From: DAOMFB01 sp963721385
Lineage (GTDB): Bacteria; Acidobacteriota; Thermoanaerobaculia; UBA5066
NCBI GenBank assembly: GCA_963721385.1
Contig: CAVRJB010000013.1
Span: 744,001 to 808,000, forward strand
Direction: 5' to 3'
Length of the DNA stretch: 64,000 nucleotides
The notes beneath the pieces were generated by a model that did not search any database, was not told the origin of the DNA, and worked only from the letters and a program-made list of their open reading frames with translations. The translations under genes were made by a program, and so were the position numbers. Shown here piece by piece: positions 17,259 through 26,427 of the stretch (position 1 is its first letter; every line of letters begins with the position of its first letter).

Positions 17259-18455
17259 ATGCGCCACCCCTGGAGCGGCCTCGGCGGCCTCCCGCGCGGG
17301 ATCTGGGTCCTGTTCGCGGTCTCGCTCGTGAACCGGCTGGGGACGATGTTCCTGCCGTTCCTCGTCCTCTACCTGACGCGGCACCTCGGCTTTACGCCGG
17401 GAAGCGCCGCCGCGATGATCGCGCTCTACGGTGCCGTCGGCATCGCGGTCAGCCCGCTCGCCGGGCGCCTCGCCGACCACTGGGGCGCCGAGCGGGTGAT
17501 GAAGCTCTCGCTTTTCTCGTCCGGCGCGCTCCTCATCCTCTTCCCGCTCGCTCGGAGTCATGGCGGCGTCGCCGCCCTCACCGTGGCCGTCGCCGTCACG
17601 GCCGAGGCCTTCCGCCCGGCAAACCTGTCACTCGCAACGCACGTCGTCCCGAGCGAGAAGCGGAAGGCCGCGTTCTCGCTCCTCCGCCTCGCCATCAACC
17701 TCGGGATGAGCGTCGGCCCGGCGGCCGGCGGTTTCCTCGCGGCGATCTCCTTCCCCGCCCTCTTCTGGGTCGACGGCGCGACGTCCCTTGTCGCCGGCCT
17801 CGTCCTCGTCTTCCGGCCGGTCGGCCCCGCCGCCGCCACTCCGACGGAGGCGGCGCCGCAGCCTGCGGGAAATCACCTCCTGGCAGCCCTCGCCGACGGT
17901 CGCTACCTCTACTTCCTGGCGGCCACGCTGCCCGTCATCGTCGTCTTTTTCCAGCACGTCGCAGCGCTCCCGCTCTTCCTCGTCCGCGACCTCGGCCGGA
18001 GCCCGACGACGTTCGGCCTCCTCTTCTCGCTCAACACGCTTCTCATCGTCCTTCTCGAGGTGCCGCTGAACCTCGCGACGGCCGGAGTTCCCCACCGCCG
18101 AACGCTCTTCGCCGGGTCGCTCCTCATCGCCGCCGGCTTCGGCCTCTATGCTCTTCCGGGAGGCCTCCCCGCCGTCATCTTCGGCACCGTTGTCTGGACG
18201 TTCGGGGAGATGGTCCTCCTCCCCGGCCTCTCGTCGTACGTCGCCGACGTCGCGCCGGCCGCCCTCCGCGGCACCTACATGGGGCTCTACTCGATGACGT
18301 TCAGCGTCGGCTTCGCCCTCGGCCCGTGGCTCGGAACCGTGCTCCTCGACAGCCGGGGGCCGACGGTCCTCTGGATCTCGATGTTCGCCCTCGGCACGCT
18401 TTCGGCCGCTCTTCTCGGTCGGGTCGCGAAAGGCGCCGCCTCCCCGGTAATCTAG
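17259..18455 (+). CDS. MFS transporter
   Basis: A 398-residue, twelve-helix major facilitator protein. NRLGTMFLPFLVLYLTRHLG in helix 1, the motif-A region PLAGRLADHWGAERVMKLSL after helix 2 and its degenerate repeat in the second half are seen. GTYMGLYSMTFSVGFALGPW is helix 10-11 in MdtG-like drug/proton antiporters. The start ATG directly follows the Sua5 stop with no spacer. The substrate cannot be inferred. A group of charged residues and prolines at about 187-200 forms the usual central cytoplasmic loop. Confidence 0.85.
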   Translation: MRHPWSGLGGLPRGIWVLFAVSLVNRLGTMFLPFLVLYLTRHLGFTPGSAAAMIALYGAVGIAVSPLAGRLADHWGAERVMKLSLFSSGALLILFPLARSHGGVAALTVAVAVTAEAFRPANLSLATHVVPSEKRKAAFSLLRLAINLGMSVGPAAGGFLAAISFPALFWVDGATSLVAGLVLVFRPVGPAAATPTEAAPQPAGNHLLAALADGRYLYFLAATLPVIVVFFQHVAALPLFLVRDLGRSPTTFGLLFSLNTLLIVLLEVPLNLATAGVPHRRTLFAGSLLIAAGFGLYALPGGLPAVIFGTVVWTFGEMVLLPGLSSYVADVAPAALRGTYMGLYSMTFSVGFALGPWLGTVLLDSRGPTVLWISMFALGTLSAALLGRVAKGAASPVI

Positions 18456-18477
18456 GCGCCGTCTTCAGGAGGTCCCG

Positions 18478-19491
18478 ATGCGCTTCTCCGCCCTCGCCGC
18501 CCTGGCGTTTATTCCGCTCGCGTCGCTCGCGGAGGAGGCGGTCCTTCGATGGGTGCCGAAGCACGACGAGCTGGCCTACACGTTCGGCGGGGTGAAGGCC
18601 GTCCAGCGGATCCGGCCCGGGACGCGGATCGTCTCCTGGACGGAGGACTGCTTCGACGGTGCCGTGACGCGGCCCGACCAGCTCCCGTCGAAGGTCCAGC
18701 TCCCGGGCCACGACAACCCGCAGACGGGGCCGTTCTGGGTGGAAGGAGCCGAGCCTGGCGACACGCTCGCGATCCGGATCGTGAAGCTGGAGCCGGCGCG
18801 CGACTGGGCGGTCTCGGCGTCGTTCCCCGGATTCGGTGCGCTCTCCGGGACGGACCGGACCGCGATGCTGGGGCCCGAGATTCCCGAGAAGGTCTGGTTC
18901 TACCGGGTCGACCGCGAGAAAGGGGTCGCCCGGACGACGTCGCTCGACGGGAAGCATGCGTGGGAGGTGCCGCTCCACCCGTTTCTCGGCTGCCTCGGCG
19001 TCGCGCCCGGGAACGGCGAGGCGCGCTCGACGATCGTCCCCGACTCCTTCGGCGGGAACATGGACTGCCCGGAGGTCCGGGCGGGGAACACGGTCTACCT
19101 CGGCGTGAAGGCGCCGGGCGCGCTCCTGTCGTTCGGCGACGGGCACTACGCGATGGGGGACGGCGAGATCATGGGGGCCGCGATCGAGGGGGCGATGAAC
19201 GTGGAGCTCGTCGTCGACCTGATCAAGGGGAAGGCGACCGAGTGGCCGCGGATCGAGAACGCCGACTGGATGATGTCGGTCGGCGCCGCACGCCCGCTCG
19301 AGGACGCCGCCCGCATCGCGTTCAGGGACATGGTCCGCTGGGTGCAGGAGGTCTCGGGCGTCTCGGAGCTCGACGCGTACCAGTTCGTCACGCAGAACGC
19401 CCGGGCGCCGATCGTTCAGATCGTCGACCCCGAGTACACCGTCCTCGTGAAGATCGAGAAGAAGCGCCTGCCGAAACCCGCGGCGCGCTGA
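18478..19491 (+). CDS. Secreted acetamidase/formamidase family protein
   Basis: A 337-residue FmdA/AmdA-family protein with an N-terminal signal peptide (residues 1-18, ending SLAEEA), so it is predicted to be exported, whereas most family members are cytoplasmic. Core motifs are VSWTEDCFDGAVT, GPFWVEGAEPGDTLAIRIVK, PFLGCLGVAPG, NMDCPEVRAGNTVYL and SFGDGHYAMGDGEIMGAAIE; the last holds the conserved metal or active-site acids of the fold. A strong AGGAGG lies 6 bases before the ATG. Substrates of the family are short amides; the actual one is unknown. It is transcribed toward the minus-strand ribonuclease with 9 bases between stops. Confidence 0.88.
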   Translation: MRFSALAALAFIPLASLAEEAVLRWVPKHDELAYTFGGVKAVQRIRPGTRIVSWTEDCFDGAVTRPDQLPSKVQLPGHDNPQTGPFWVEGAEPGDTLAIRIVKLEPARDWAVSASFPGFGALSGTDRTAMLGPEIPEKVWFYRVDREKGVARTTSLDGKHAWEVPLHPFLGCLGVAPGNGEARSTIVPDSFGGNMDCPEVRAGNTVYLGVKAPGALLSFGDGHYAMGDGEIMGAAIEGAMNVELVVDLIKGKATEWPRIENADWMMSVGAARPLEDAARIAFRDMVRWVQEVSGVSELDAYQFVTQNARAPIVQIVDPEYTVLVKIEKKRLPKPAAR

Positions 19492-19500
19492 GCCGCGGCG

Positions 19501-20991
19501 TCAAATCTCTCCCTTCAGCTTGCGCGCGAAGTCGATGAAGCCCCGCTCGACGTCGACGCCGAGAAGCCTGACCCGCACCTTGTCCCCGACGCGGAGGTTC
19601 CCGAAGCCGTGGACCAGCTTTCCTTCCACGGGGGGACGGAAGATGCGCACCCACGTTCCCTTCGCGGCGGCGCCCGTGACGACGCCGTCGAACCACTCGC
19701 CGACGCGGTCCGAAAGGAGCATGGCCGCCGCCGACTTCCGCACCTGCCGCTCGACCTTGTCGGCGTCGTTCTCTTGTTCGGTGCAGTGCACGGCCAGCTC
19801 CTCCAGCTCCGCCCACGCGTAGGGGGACGGCTTCCCCGCGACGGCCGCCTTCAGAAGCCGCTGCGTGACGAGGTCGGGATAGCGCCGGTTCGGCGCGGTG
19901 GAGTGCGTGTAGTCGAGGACGGCGAGTCCGAAGTGCCCGATCGGCGAGGAGCCCGGGTACTCCACGACGTACTCGCCGCGGCCGAGGAGCTTCACGACGA
20001 CGAGCGAAAGGTCCGGGAAGCGGAGCGGGTCGGCCGTGCGCTGGCGCTCCAGAAACTCCGACAGCGCCTTCGGGTCGGGGTCGGGCGGAAGCGTGTCGCC
20101 GTGGTCGTCCGCGACCTCGACGAGCCGGTCCCACTTCTCGGGCGTCCGGACCACGCGGCGGAGCGCCGCGAACTTCCTGGCCGTCAGGAGGCGGGCCGTG
20201 ACGCCGTTCGCGGCGATCATGAAGTCCTCGATCAGGTTCCGGGCGCGGTTCTTCGGGTCGAGCTTCAGCTCGGTCAGGTCGCCGTCGCTGAAGACCGCGC
20301 GCGGCTCGAGCGTCTCGAGGTCGAGCGCTCCCTCGTCGTGCCGCTTCTTCTTCAGCAGCCGCGCCGCGGCGTCCTGCATCCGGAGCTGCCCGTCGAGGCC
20401 CTCGACCTCGCCGATCCGCGGGGGCTTCTCTCCCGCGCCGTCGAGCCAGGCCGCGACGGCGTTGTAGGCCAGCTTCGCCTTGTTGACGACGCGGGCGCGC
20501 GTCACCGACGAGGCGCCCGTCGTCCCGTCGGCGTTCACGACGTACTCCGTCACGACGGCCAACCGCTCCTCCCCTTCGTTCAGAGACGTCAGGTCGGTCG
20601 AGAGCTTCTCGGGCAGCATCGGAAAGACCGCCGCCCCCGTGTAGACCGAGGTCGTGTTCTGCCGGGCGCGGAGGTCGATCGGCGTTCCCTTGGGAACCAG
20701 CGCGTCGACGTCCGCGATCGCGACGAGCACCTTCGTCGCGCCCCCCGGCAGGGCCTCGGCCACGGTGATCTGGTCGAGGTCCCTCGAGTCGTCGTTGTCG
20801 ATCGAGCACCACGGGAGCGCCTTGAGGTCGCGGAGCGTCGGATCCCCGTCACGAGCCGACGCCCCGATCGTCTCGAGCTGCCGGATCGCCTCTTTCGGAA
20901 AGTCGGGATCGAGGCCACGGTCGTGCATCGCCTGCCGCGCGATCTCGAGCAGCTCGGCCCGCTGCCGTCCGGTCGTTCTCATGGGCGCCAT
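19501..20991 (-). CDS. RNase II/R-family (RNB domain) exoribonuclease
   Basis: A 496-residue RNB protein that would degrade single-stranded RNA 3' to 5'. The catalytic acidic motif reads SIDNDDSRDLDQ, TSVYTGAAVFPMLPEKLSTD follows, and HSTAPNRRYPDL is the RNB C-terminal signature. A single S1-like OB fold lies at about 425-490. There is no N-terminal cold-shock domain pair, so it is shorter than RNase R or RNase II. In E. coli RNase II the catalytic set is D201, D207, D209 and D210; here the last Asp is Gln. The start is taken at MAPMRTTG (an inner ATG at 20982 is possible); longer in-frame extension has no family similarity. Confidence 0.85.
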   Translation of the reverse strand: MAPMRTTGRQRAELLEIARQAMHDRGLDPDFPKEAIRQLETIGASARDGDPTLRDLKALPWCSIDNDDSRDLDQITVAEALPGGATKVLVAIADVDALVPKGTPIDLRARQNTTSVYTGAAVFPMLPEKLSTDLTSLNEGEERLAVVTEYVVNADGTTGASSVTRARVVNKAKLAYNAVAAWLDGAGEKPPRIGEVEGLDGQLRMQDAAARLLKKKRHDEGALDLETLEPRAVFSDGDLTELKLDPKNRARNLIEDFMIAANGVTARLLTARKFAALRRVVRTPEKWDRLVEVADDHGDTLPPDPDPKALSEFLERQRTADPLRFPDLSLVVVKLLGRGEYVVEYPGSSPIGHFGLAVLDYTHSTAPNRRYPDLVTQRLLKAAVAGKPSPYAWAELEELAVHCTEQENDADKVERQVRKSAAAMLLSDRVGEWFDGVVTGAAAKGTWVRIFRPPVEGKLVHGFGNLRVGDKVRVRLLGVDVERGFIDFARKLKGEI

Positions 20992-21193
20992 TTTGCAGCA
21001 CGCCGCCGGGCCGCGGCCGCCTCGTCCCCTTTGGGGGAAGCGAATTCCGGCACGGAACTCGCAATCACCTGCCCGATGGGATTCGAAGCCGTCCACCCCG
21101 TCAAGCCCTCTCGAATCGCTCTCGCCGTCCTCGCGTTTCTCCTCGCCGCGGTCGCGCTCCTCGCGACGGGTGCGCGGAGGACTCCTCCCGCGC

Positions 21194-22726
21194 CTACTTC
21201 TTCGGGAACGCCAGCACGAAAGGCTGGGTCACGTCGATCTTCGCCTTCCGGACGGCGTCCTCGAGCGTCACCTGGAGCGTGTAGTCGCCGGGCGGAAAGA
21301 CGTCTCCCACGTTCTCGTCGACGACGACTCCCGCCACGTCCACGTACGGGAGACTCGTGGAGGCGTCCCAGACGGGCATCGGCGCGTCGGGCGCCGCCTC
21401 GACGTCGATGGGCGTCCGCCCCGTCTGGAGAACGCGGACGTGGTGCCGGATGAGAGCCTTCTTCGTGGCGGGATCGACGCCCGGGTTGTAGACGCGGACG
21501 AAATAGGAGATTCCGTCGGCCTTCCGGAGCGGCGCGTCGCCCCGGGCCACGAACTTCCGGTCGGCGAAGACGAACGGCGCGCCGGCCGATGCGCGGTCGG
21601 CGGGCAGGCTCGCGACGGCGAGGAGGAGCGGTGACGCGGCGAGGCGGTCGGGCGGCGGCGGCACCGTCACGCTCCGTTTCGCCGTCGACGTGACGGCGCC
21701 CGAGGCGTCGAGGAGGCCGAGCGCGACGTCGTACTCCCCGGGCGTCACCGGGATCGACCGCTCGACGAGGATCCCGCCGTAGGCCGCCTTCGCGACGGCA
21801 GCCTCCTCGCTGCGGACGACCTCGCGGCCGTCCTTCGCGCGGACGAGCCACGCGAAGCGCGCCGGCTCTCCCGCGGGAAGCCCCTCCGCGAAGAGCTGCA
21901 CGAGGAGGCGCGGCCCGGCCGGTTTCGACTGGAGCGGGAGGACGGTGACCGCGCTGAAAGTCCCCTTCGCTATCGCCTCGTCGAGCGCCGCCCTCGCGGC
22001 GGCCGAGACCGGGAGCGTCGGCGTCTCCCCCGGCTTCGGCGCCGCCGCCGCGACCGGGACGTCGACGCGAGCGGGGACGCCGGCAACGTCGCCGGGGCCC
22101 GGGTCCCGGAGCGACACCTTCGCGGCGAGTGCTTCGAGCCGCCGCACCTCCTCCGGGCCGAGGAGAAGGTCGGTCGCGCCGTCCACCAGGAAGTTCGCGA
22201 CGAGCGACTTCACGCCCGCCCACTCCGGAAGCTGATCTTTCTCGTAGCTGAACTGGATGATCGCGTCGTTGAAAGACGTGTCGGGGTCGTTGCCCGGCGA
22301 GCCGGTGTCCCCCGGCCGGACCGGCCGGTAGGCCGAGGCGAACGTGCTTCCCTGTATCCGCGCGAGCAGCTTCGGCGGACCGAGGAGGATCAGGAGCTTC
22401 CCGCGCTCGGTCAGCGCCCCTCTTCTTCCGGGGAGCGAGAAGCGCTTGTCGGCCTCGGCGGCGAGCGCGTCGAATCGCTCCCGGAACTCGTTCGCGGGGG
22501 TTCCCGGGACCGGGTCGCGCCGCGCCCAGAAGAGAGCGACGAACCGCTCGGCCTCAGCGTCCGACGAGACTCCCTTCCACTTCTCCGCCTCGGCCGGCGT
22601 CGCGAGGTAGCTGAACTCCGGCGACTTCGCCCAGTCCCTGTATTTCCCGAGGTCCGGAGCCACCCCGAGCGCGAAGTTCGAGAAGACGAACAAGACGGCC
22701 GCGCGCAGCGTCGGAACCCGTCGCAT
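21194..22726 (-). CDS. GWxTD-domain secreted protein
   Basis: A 510-residue protein with a signal peptide (residues 1-22) and, at about 28-180, a domain of the GWxTD family: DWAKSPEFSYLATPAEAEKW, ALFWARRDPVPGTPANEFRE and GKLLILLGPP. The remaining 330 residues are beta-rich, with Pro-rich linkers and no recognised catalytic motif. GWxTD proteins are frequent in Acidobacteriota and related phyla; their role is unknown, and association with the cell envelope is inferred from the signal peptide. A 202-base gap to the ribonuclease start shows no gene I can support. It is divergent from the TPR gene at 22805. Confidence 0.8.
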   Translation of the reverse strand: MRRVPTLRAAVLFVFSNFALGVAPDLGKYRDWAKSPEFSYLATPAEAEKWKGVSSDAEAERFVALFWARRDPVPGTPANEFRERFDALAAEADKRFSLPGRRGALTERGKLLILLGPPKLLARIQGSTFASAYRPVRPGDTGSPGNDPDTSFNDAIIQFSYEKDQLPEWAGVKSLVANFLVDGATDLLLGPEEVRRLEALAAKVSLRDPGPGDVAGVPARVDVPVAAAAPKPGETPTLPVSAAARAALDEAIAKGTFSAVTVLPLQSKPAGPRLLVQLFAEGLPAGEPARFAWLVRAKDGREVVRSEEAAVAKAAYGGILVERSIPVTPGEYDVALGLLDASGAVTSTAKRSVTVPPPPDRLAASPLLLAVASLPADRASAGAPFVFADRKFVARGDAPLRKADGISYFVRVYNPGVDPATKKALIRHHVRVLQTGRTPIDVEAAPDAPMPVWDASTSLPYVDVAGVVVDENVGDVFPPGDYTLQVTLEDAVRKAKIDVTQPFVLAFPKK

Positions 22727-22804
22727 GATGGCGCCATGTTATTTCGGCCAGACCCCGTCGGCGAACCTTTCCGCTCCCGCCGGCGTATCACGCGCTGAGT
22801 CTCA

Positions 22805-23512
22805 ATGAGACGCATCTTCGCCCCCTCGCTGGTCACCGCCTTCGCCGCCCTTTCGCTCCTGGTCCTGCTCGGCCCGCGCGTCGCGCCCGCCGAGGCGCCA
22901 CCCTCCGCCTCTGACGCGGCAATCGCCTCGATCCGTGCCGCGCTCGAGAAGGGCGACGCTGACGGAGCAGTGAGCCTCGCCGAGAAAGCGGCGAAGGACG
23001 ACCCGAAGAGCTCGACGCTCGCACTCTGGCTCGGGCGCGCGTACGGCCAGAAGGCGCGCAAGGCGTCGATCCTGACCCAGTTCTCGTGGGCGAAGAAGTG
23101 CAAGGCGGCCTTCGAGCGCTCGGTCCGGCTCGACCCCGGGAACCTCGACGCCCGGCTCGATCTCCTCCTCTACCTCGTGGCGGCGCCCGGGATCGTCGGC
23201 GGAGACAAGGAAGAAGCCCGCCGGCAGGCGGACGCGATCCGGAAGGGCGACGCCGCCCGCGGCCACCTCGCCTGGGGCTTCATCCTCGAGTCCGACAAGG
23301 AGCTGCCGAGGGCCGAAGCCGAATTCCGCTCGGCCGCCACCTCGGAGGAAGTCGCCCCGACGGTCCGCGCGCGCGCCTTCTGGCACCTCGGCCAGACCCT
23401 CGCGAAGCAGGGGAAGACAGAGGACGCCCGGGTCGCCTACCGCGAGGCCGTCCGGCTCGACCCCACCCACCAGCGCGCGAAGAAGGAGCTTGAGCGGCTC
23501 GAGAAGGGCTGA
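22805..23512 (+). CDS. Exported TPR-repeat protein
   Basis: A 235-residue protein with a signal peptide (about 1-30, ending VAPAEA). Tetratricopeptide-like repeats occur at about 36-75, 95-130 (FERSVRLDPGNLDARLDLLL), 155-195 and 196-230 (KTEDARVAYREAVRLDPTHQ). Such proteins scaffold periplasmic or envelope assemblies; no enzyme domain is present. It is divergent to the GWxTD gene with only 78 bases between the start codons, so the two may share a regulatory region. It converges on ppdK with 17 bases between stops. Confidence 0.75.
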   Translation: MRRIFAPSLVTAFAALSLLVLLGPRVAPAEAPPSASDAAIASIRAALEKGDADGAVSLAEKAAKDDPKSSTLALWLGRAYGQKARKASILTQFSWAKKCKAAFERSVRLDPGNLDARLDLLLYLVAAPGIVGGDKEEARRQADAIRKGDAARGHLAWGFILESDKELPRAEAEFRSAATSEEVAPTVRARAFWHLGQTLAKQGKTEDARVAYREAVRLDPTHQRAKKELERLEKG

Positions 23513-23529
23513 GCGCCCCGACCCCCGCC

Positions 23530-26301
23530 TCAGCCCTTCTTTCGCTTCTTCGCAGCCTTCGTTTTCTTTGACGGCTTCGCCGCCGCCTTTTCCTTCAGCG
23601 CCGCCTGCGCCGCGGCGAGGCGGGCGATGGGGATCCGGAAAGGCGAGCAGGAGACGTAGTCGAGGTTCGTCCGGTGGCAGAACTCCACGCTCGAGGGATC
23701 GCCGCCATGCTCGCCGCAGATGCCGACCTTCAGGTTCGGCCGCGTCGTCCTGCCCAGCTTCACGCCCAGCTCCATCAGCTTCCCGACGCCCCCCTGGTCC
23801 AGCTTCTCGAACGGGTCCGAACCGAGGATCTCGCGCCGCACGTACTCGGGCAGAAACTTCCCGGCGTCGTCGCGCGAAAGGCCGAAGGTCGTCTGCGTCA
23901 GGTCGTTCGTCCCGAAGCTGAAGAACTCGGCGGACCGCGCGATCTCGTCGGCCGTCACGGTCGCGCGCGGCAGCTCGATCATCGTCCCGACGAGGTAGGG
24001 GACCTTGATTCCCTGCTCCTTGAAGACCTCGGCGGCCACCTCGCGGACGAGCTTCTCCTGGTCGGCCAGCTCGTTCACGTGGCTGACGAGCGGGATCATG
24101 ATCTCCGGCGTCGCCGCGATCCCTTCCTTCCGGACGAGGCAGGCCGCCTCCAGGATGGCCCGCGCCTGCATCCGCGTGATCTCGGGGAAGGTGATGCCGA
24201 GCCGGCAGCCGCGGTGGCCGAGCATCGGGTTCATCTCGTGGAGGTCGTCCACCTTGCGGGCCACCTTCTCGGGGGAGACGCCCGCCTGCTTCGCGACCTC
24301 GGCCTGCTCGGCCGCCGTATGCGGCAGGAACTCGTGGAGCGGCGGGTCGAGCGTCCGGATCGTGACCGGCCGCGGGCCCATCGCGCGGAAGATCCCGGCG
24401 AAGTCGTCCCGCTGCATCGGGAGGATCTTCGCGAGCGCCTTTTCGCGCTCCGGGACGGAGTCGGCCAGGATCATCTCCCGCATCGCCACGATGCGCCCCT
24501 CGCCGAAGAACATGTGCTCCGTCCGGCAGAGGCCGATCCCCTCGCCGCCGAACGCGACGGCGTTCGCGGCCTGGTCGGGCTGGTCGGCGTTCGCGCGCAC
24601 CTTCAGCCGGCGGGCCTTGTCGGCCCAGCCCATCAGCTTCGCGTAGCGGCGGAAGACCTCGCTCTTCTTCGGGTCGAGCGACTTCTCGAGGAGGACCTGC
24701 AGGACCTCCGACGGCATCGTCTCGACCTTCCCCTCGATCACCTCGCCCGTCGTCCCGTCGATGGAGAGCCAGTCCCCCTCCTTCACGGTCTTCCCCTTCA
24801 CCGTCATGGTGCGGGCCTTCGCGTCGACGTGGATCGCCTCGCACCCGACGACGCAGACCTTCCCCATCTGCCGCCCGACGAGCGCCGCGTGGGACGTCAT
24901 GCCGCCGCGCGCCGTCAGGATCCCCTCCGACGCGTTCATCCCCTTGATGTCCTCGGGGCTCGTCTCCTCGCGGACGAGGAGCACCTTCTCGCCGCGCCCG
25001 CCCCACTCGAAGGCGTCCTGCGCGGTGAAGACGACCTTGCCCGACGCGGCGCCGGGGCCCGCGTTCAGCCCCTTCGCCAGGAGCCGGCCCGCCTCCATCG
25101 CCGAGCGCTTCTTCGCGGGATCGAAGATCGGGCGGAGAAGCTGGTTCAGCGAGTCGGGGTTGACGCGCAGCACCGCCTCGTCGGGCGTGATGAGCCTTTC
25201 CTCGGCCATCTCGGCCGCGATCCGGAACTCGGCGAAGCCGGTCCGCTTGCCGGTCCGGGTCTGGAGCATGAAGAGCTTCCCGCGCTCGACGGTGAACTCG
25301 ATGTCCTGCATGTCGCGGTAGTGCGACTCGAGCGTCTTCCGGATGCCGAGGAGCTGCCGGTAGATCGCGGGCATCTGCTTCGCGAGCTCGGCGATCTTCT
25401 TCGGCGTCCGGACGCCGGCGACGACGTCCTCGCCCTGCGCGTTGATCAGGTACTCGCCGTAGAAGACGTCCTCGCCGGTCGACGGGTCGCGCGTGAACGC
25501 CACGCCCGTGCCGCAGTCGTCGCCGAGGTTGCCGAAGACCATCGACTGAACGCTCACCGCCGTCCCCCAGCTCTCGGGAATCCCGTTCAGCTGGCGGTAG
25601 ACGATGGCGCGCTCGTTCATCCACGATCCGAAGACGGCGCCGATGGCGCCCCAGAGCTGCTCCTTCGGGTCGTCGGGGAATCTCTTTCCGGTCCGCTTCA
25701 GGATCTCGGCCCTGTACTCGGCCACCAGTTCCTTCAGGTGCGACACTTTCAGCTCGGTGTCGAGCTTGACCCCGGCCTTCGCCTTTTTCGCCTCGAGGAT
25801 CACTTCAAAGGGGTCCCGCTCGCGCTTGTCAATAGGCTTCATGTCTAGAACGACGTCCCCGTACATGGAGACGAAACGCCGGTAGCAGTCCCAGGCGAAG
25901 CGCGGGTTTTTCGCCCCGGCGGCCAGGCCTTCGACCGTCCTGTCGTTCAGGCCGAGGTTCAGAATCGTGTCCATCATCCCAGGCATCGAGGCCCGTGCCC
26001 CCGACCGGACCGAGACCGTCAGCGGGTTCGCGGGGTCGCCGAACTTACGCCCAAGTTGCTTTTCGATGCGGGCGAGGTGCGCCTCGACATCCTTCTCCAG
26101 GCCTTTGGGATAGCTTCGTTTGTGCGCGTAGAAGTGCGTGCAGACCTCGGTCGTGATCGTAAAGCCGGGGGGGACGGGCAGGCCCAGCCGGGCCATCTCG
26201 GCGAGGTTCGCTCCCTTGCCGCCGAGGAGGTTCTTCTTGCTGCCGTCGCCTTCTGCCGTGCCGCCGCCAAACGAGTAGACGAACTGCGGGTTCTTCGCCA
26301 T
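23530..26301 (-). CDS. ppdK: Pyruvate, phosphate dikinase
   Basis: It interconverts pyruvate + ATP + Pi and PEP + AMP + PPi, working in glycolysis or gluconeogenesis at low energy cost. The 923-residue product shows the nucleotide-binding domain (about 20-350, with NLLGGKGANLAEMARLGLPV and QDIEFTVERGKLFMLQTR), the swivelling phospho-His domain with TARGGMTSHAALVGRQMGK, and the PEP/pyruvate TIM barrel (GTNDLTQTTFGLSRDDAGKF, VGICGEHGGDP with the catalytic Cys). Family length is about 870-890. The last 30 residues are an Ala/Lys-rich tail (SKKTKAAKKRKKG) not needed for catalysis. Its start faces the ECF sigma gene across a 126-base divergent promoter region. Confidence 0.97.
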   Translation of the reverse strand: MAKNPQFVYSFGGGTAEGDGSKKNLLGGKGANLAEMARLGLPVPPGFTITTEVCTHFYAHKRSYPKGLEKDVEAHLARIEKQLGRKFGDPANPLTVSVRSGARASMPGMMDTILNLGLNDRTVEGLAAGAKNPRFAWDCYRRFVSMYGDVVLDMKPIDKRERDPFEVILEAKKAKAGVKLDTELKVSHLKELVAEYRAEILKRTGKRFPDDPKEQLWGAIGAVFGSWMNERAIVYRQLNGIPESWGTAVSVQSMVFGNLGDDCGTGVAFTRDPSTGEDVFYGEYLINAQGEDVVAGVRTPKKIAELAKQMPAIYRQLLGIRKTLESHYRDMQDIEFTVERGKLFMLQTRTGKRTGFAEFRIAAEMAEERLITPDEAVLRVNPDSLNQLLRPIFDPAKKRSAMEAGRLLAKGLNAGPGAASGKVVFTAQDAFEWGGRGEKVLLVREETSPEDIKGMNASEGILTARGGMTSHAALVGRQMGKVCVVGCEAIHVDAKARTMTVKGKTVKEGDWLSIDGTTGEVIEGKVETMPSEVLQVLLEKSLDPKKSEVFRRYAKLMGWADKARRLKVRANADQPDQAANAVAFGGEGIGLCRTEHMFFGEGRIVAMREMILADSVPEREKALAKILPMQRDDFAGIFRAMGPRPVTIRTLDPPLHEFLPHTAAEQAEVAKQAGVSPEKVARKVDDLHEMNPMLGHRGCRLGITFPEITRMQARAILEAACLVRKEGIAATPEIMIPLVSHVNELADQEKLVREVAAEVFKEQGIKVPYLVGTMIELPRATVTADEIARSAEFFSFGTNDLTQTTFGLSRDDAGKFLPEYVRREILGSDPFEKLDQGGVGKLMELGVKLGRTTRPNLKVGICGEHGGDPSSVEFCHRTNLDYVSCSPFRIPIARLAAAQAALKEKAAAKPSKKTKAAKKRKKG

Positions 26302-26370
26302 CTTCTTCGTGCTCCCTCGAATTTCATTCTGGGCCGGAAAACGCCCCCGGGGAACCTCTTCGCTTGTTCA

Positions 26371-26400
26371 TTGACCCTTTGAAAAAAACGGGGATAGGAT
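26371..26400 (+). promoter_or_regulatory. Promoter of the first ECF sigma gene
   Basis: TTGACC (26371-26376) is separated by 18 bases from TAGGAT (26395-26400), 28 bases upstream of the ATG at 26428. The spacer contains a run of seven A residues. Both hexamers fit sigma-70 (4-5 of 6 each). A TTGACC element followed by a GAAGAAAAC stretch also lies upstream of the second sigma gene (minus strand, 32358-32336), hinting at shared regulation. Confidence 0.5.
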
Positions 26401-26427
26401 ATAGGTGGCAGGTCCGGATAGGTATTG

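Noticed and set aside
21076..21453. Plus-strand ORF beginning MGFEAVHPVKPSRIALAVLA with one hydrophobic segment
   Set aside because: It could be a small membrane protein, but most of it lies antisense to the GWxTD gene, it has no ribosome site, and its composition degrades to Arg/Pro after 45 residues.
22802..25624. 940-codon minus-strand frame overlapping ppdK
   Set aside because: Lies in a different frame of the same strand as ppdK and lacks motifs; ppdK is unambiguous.
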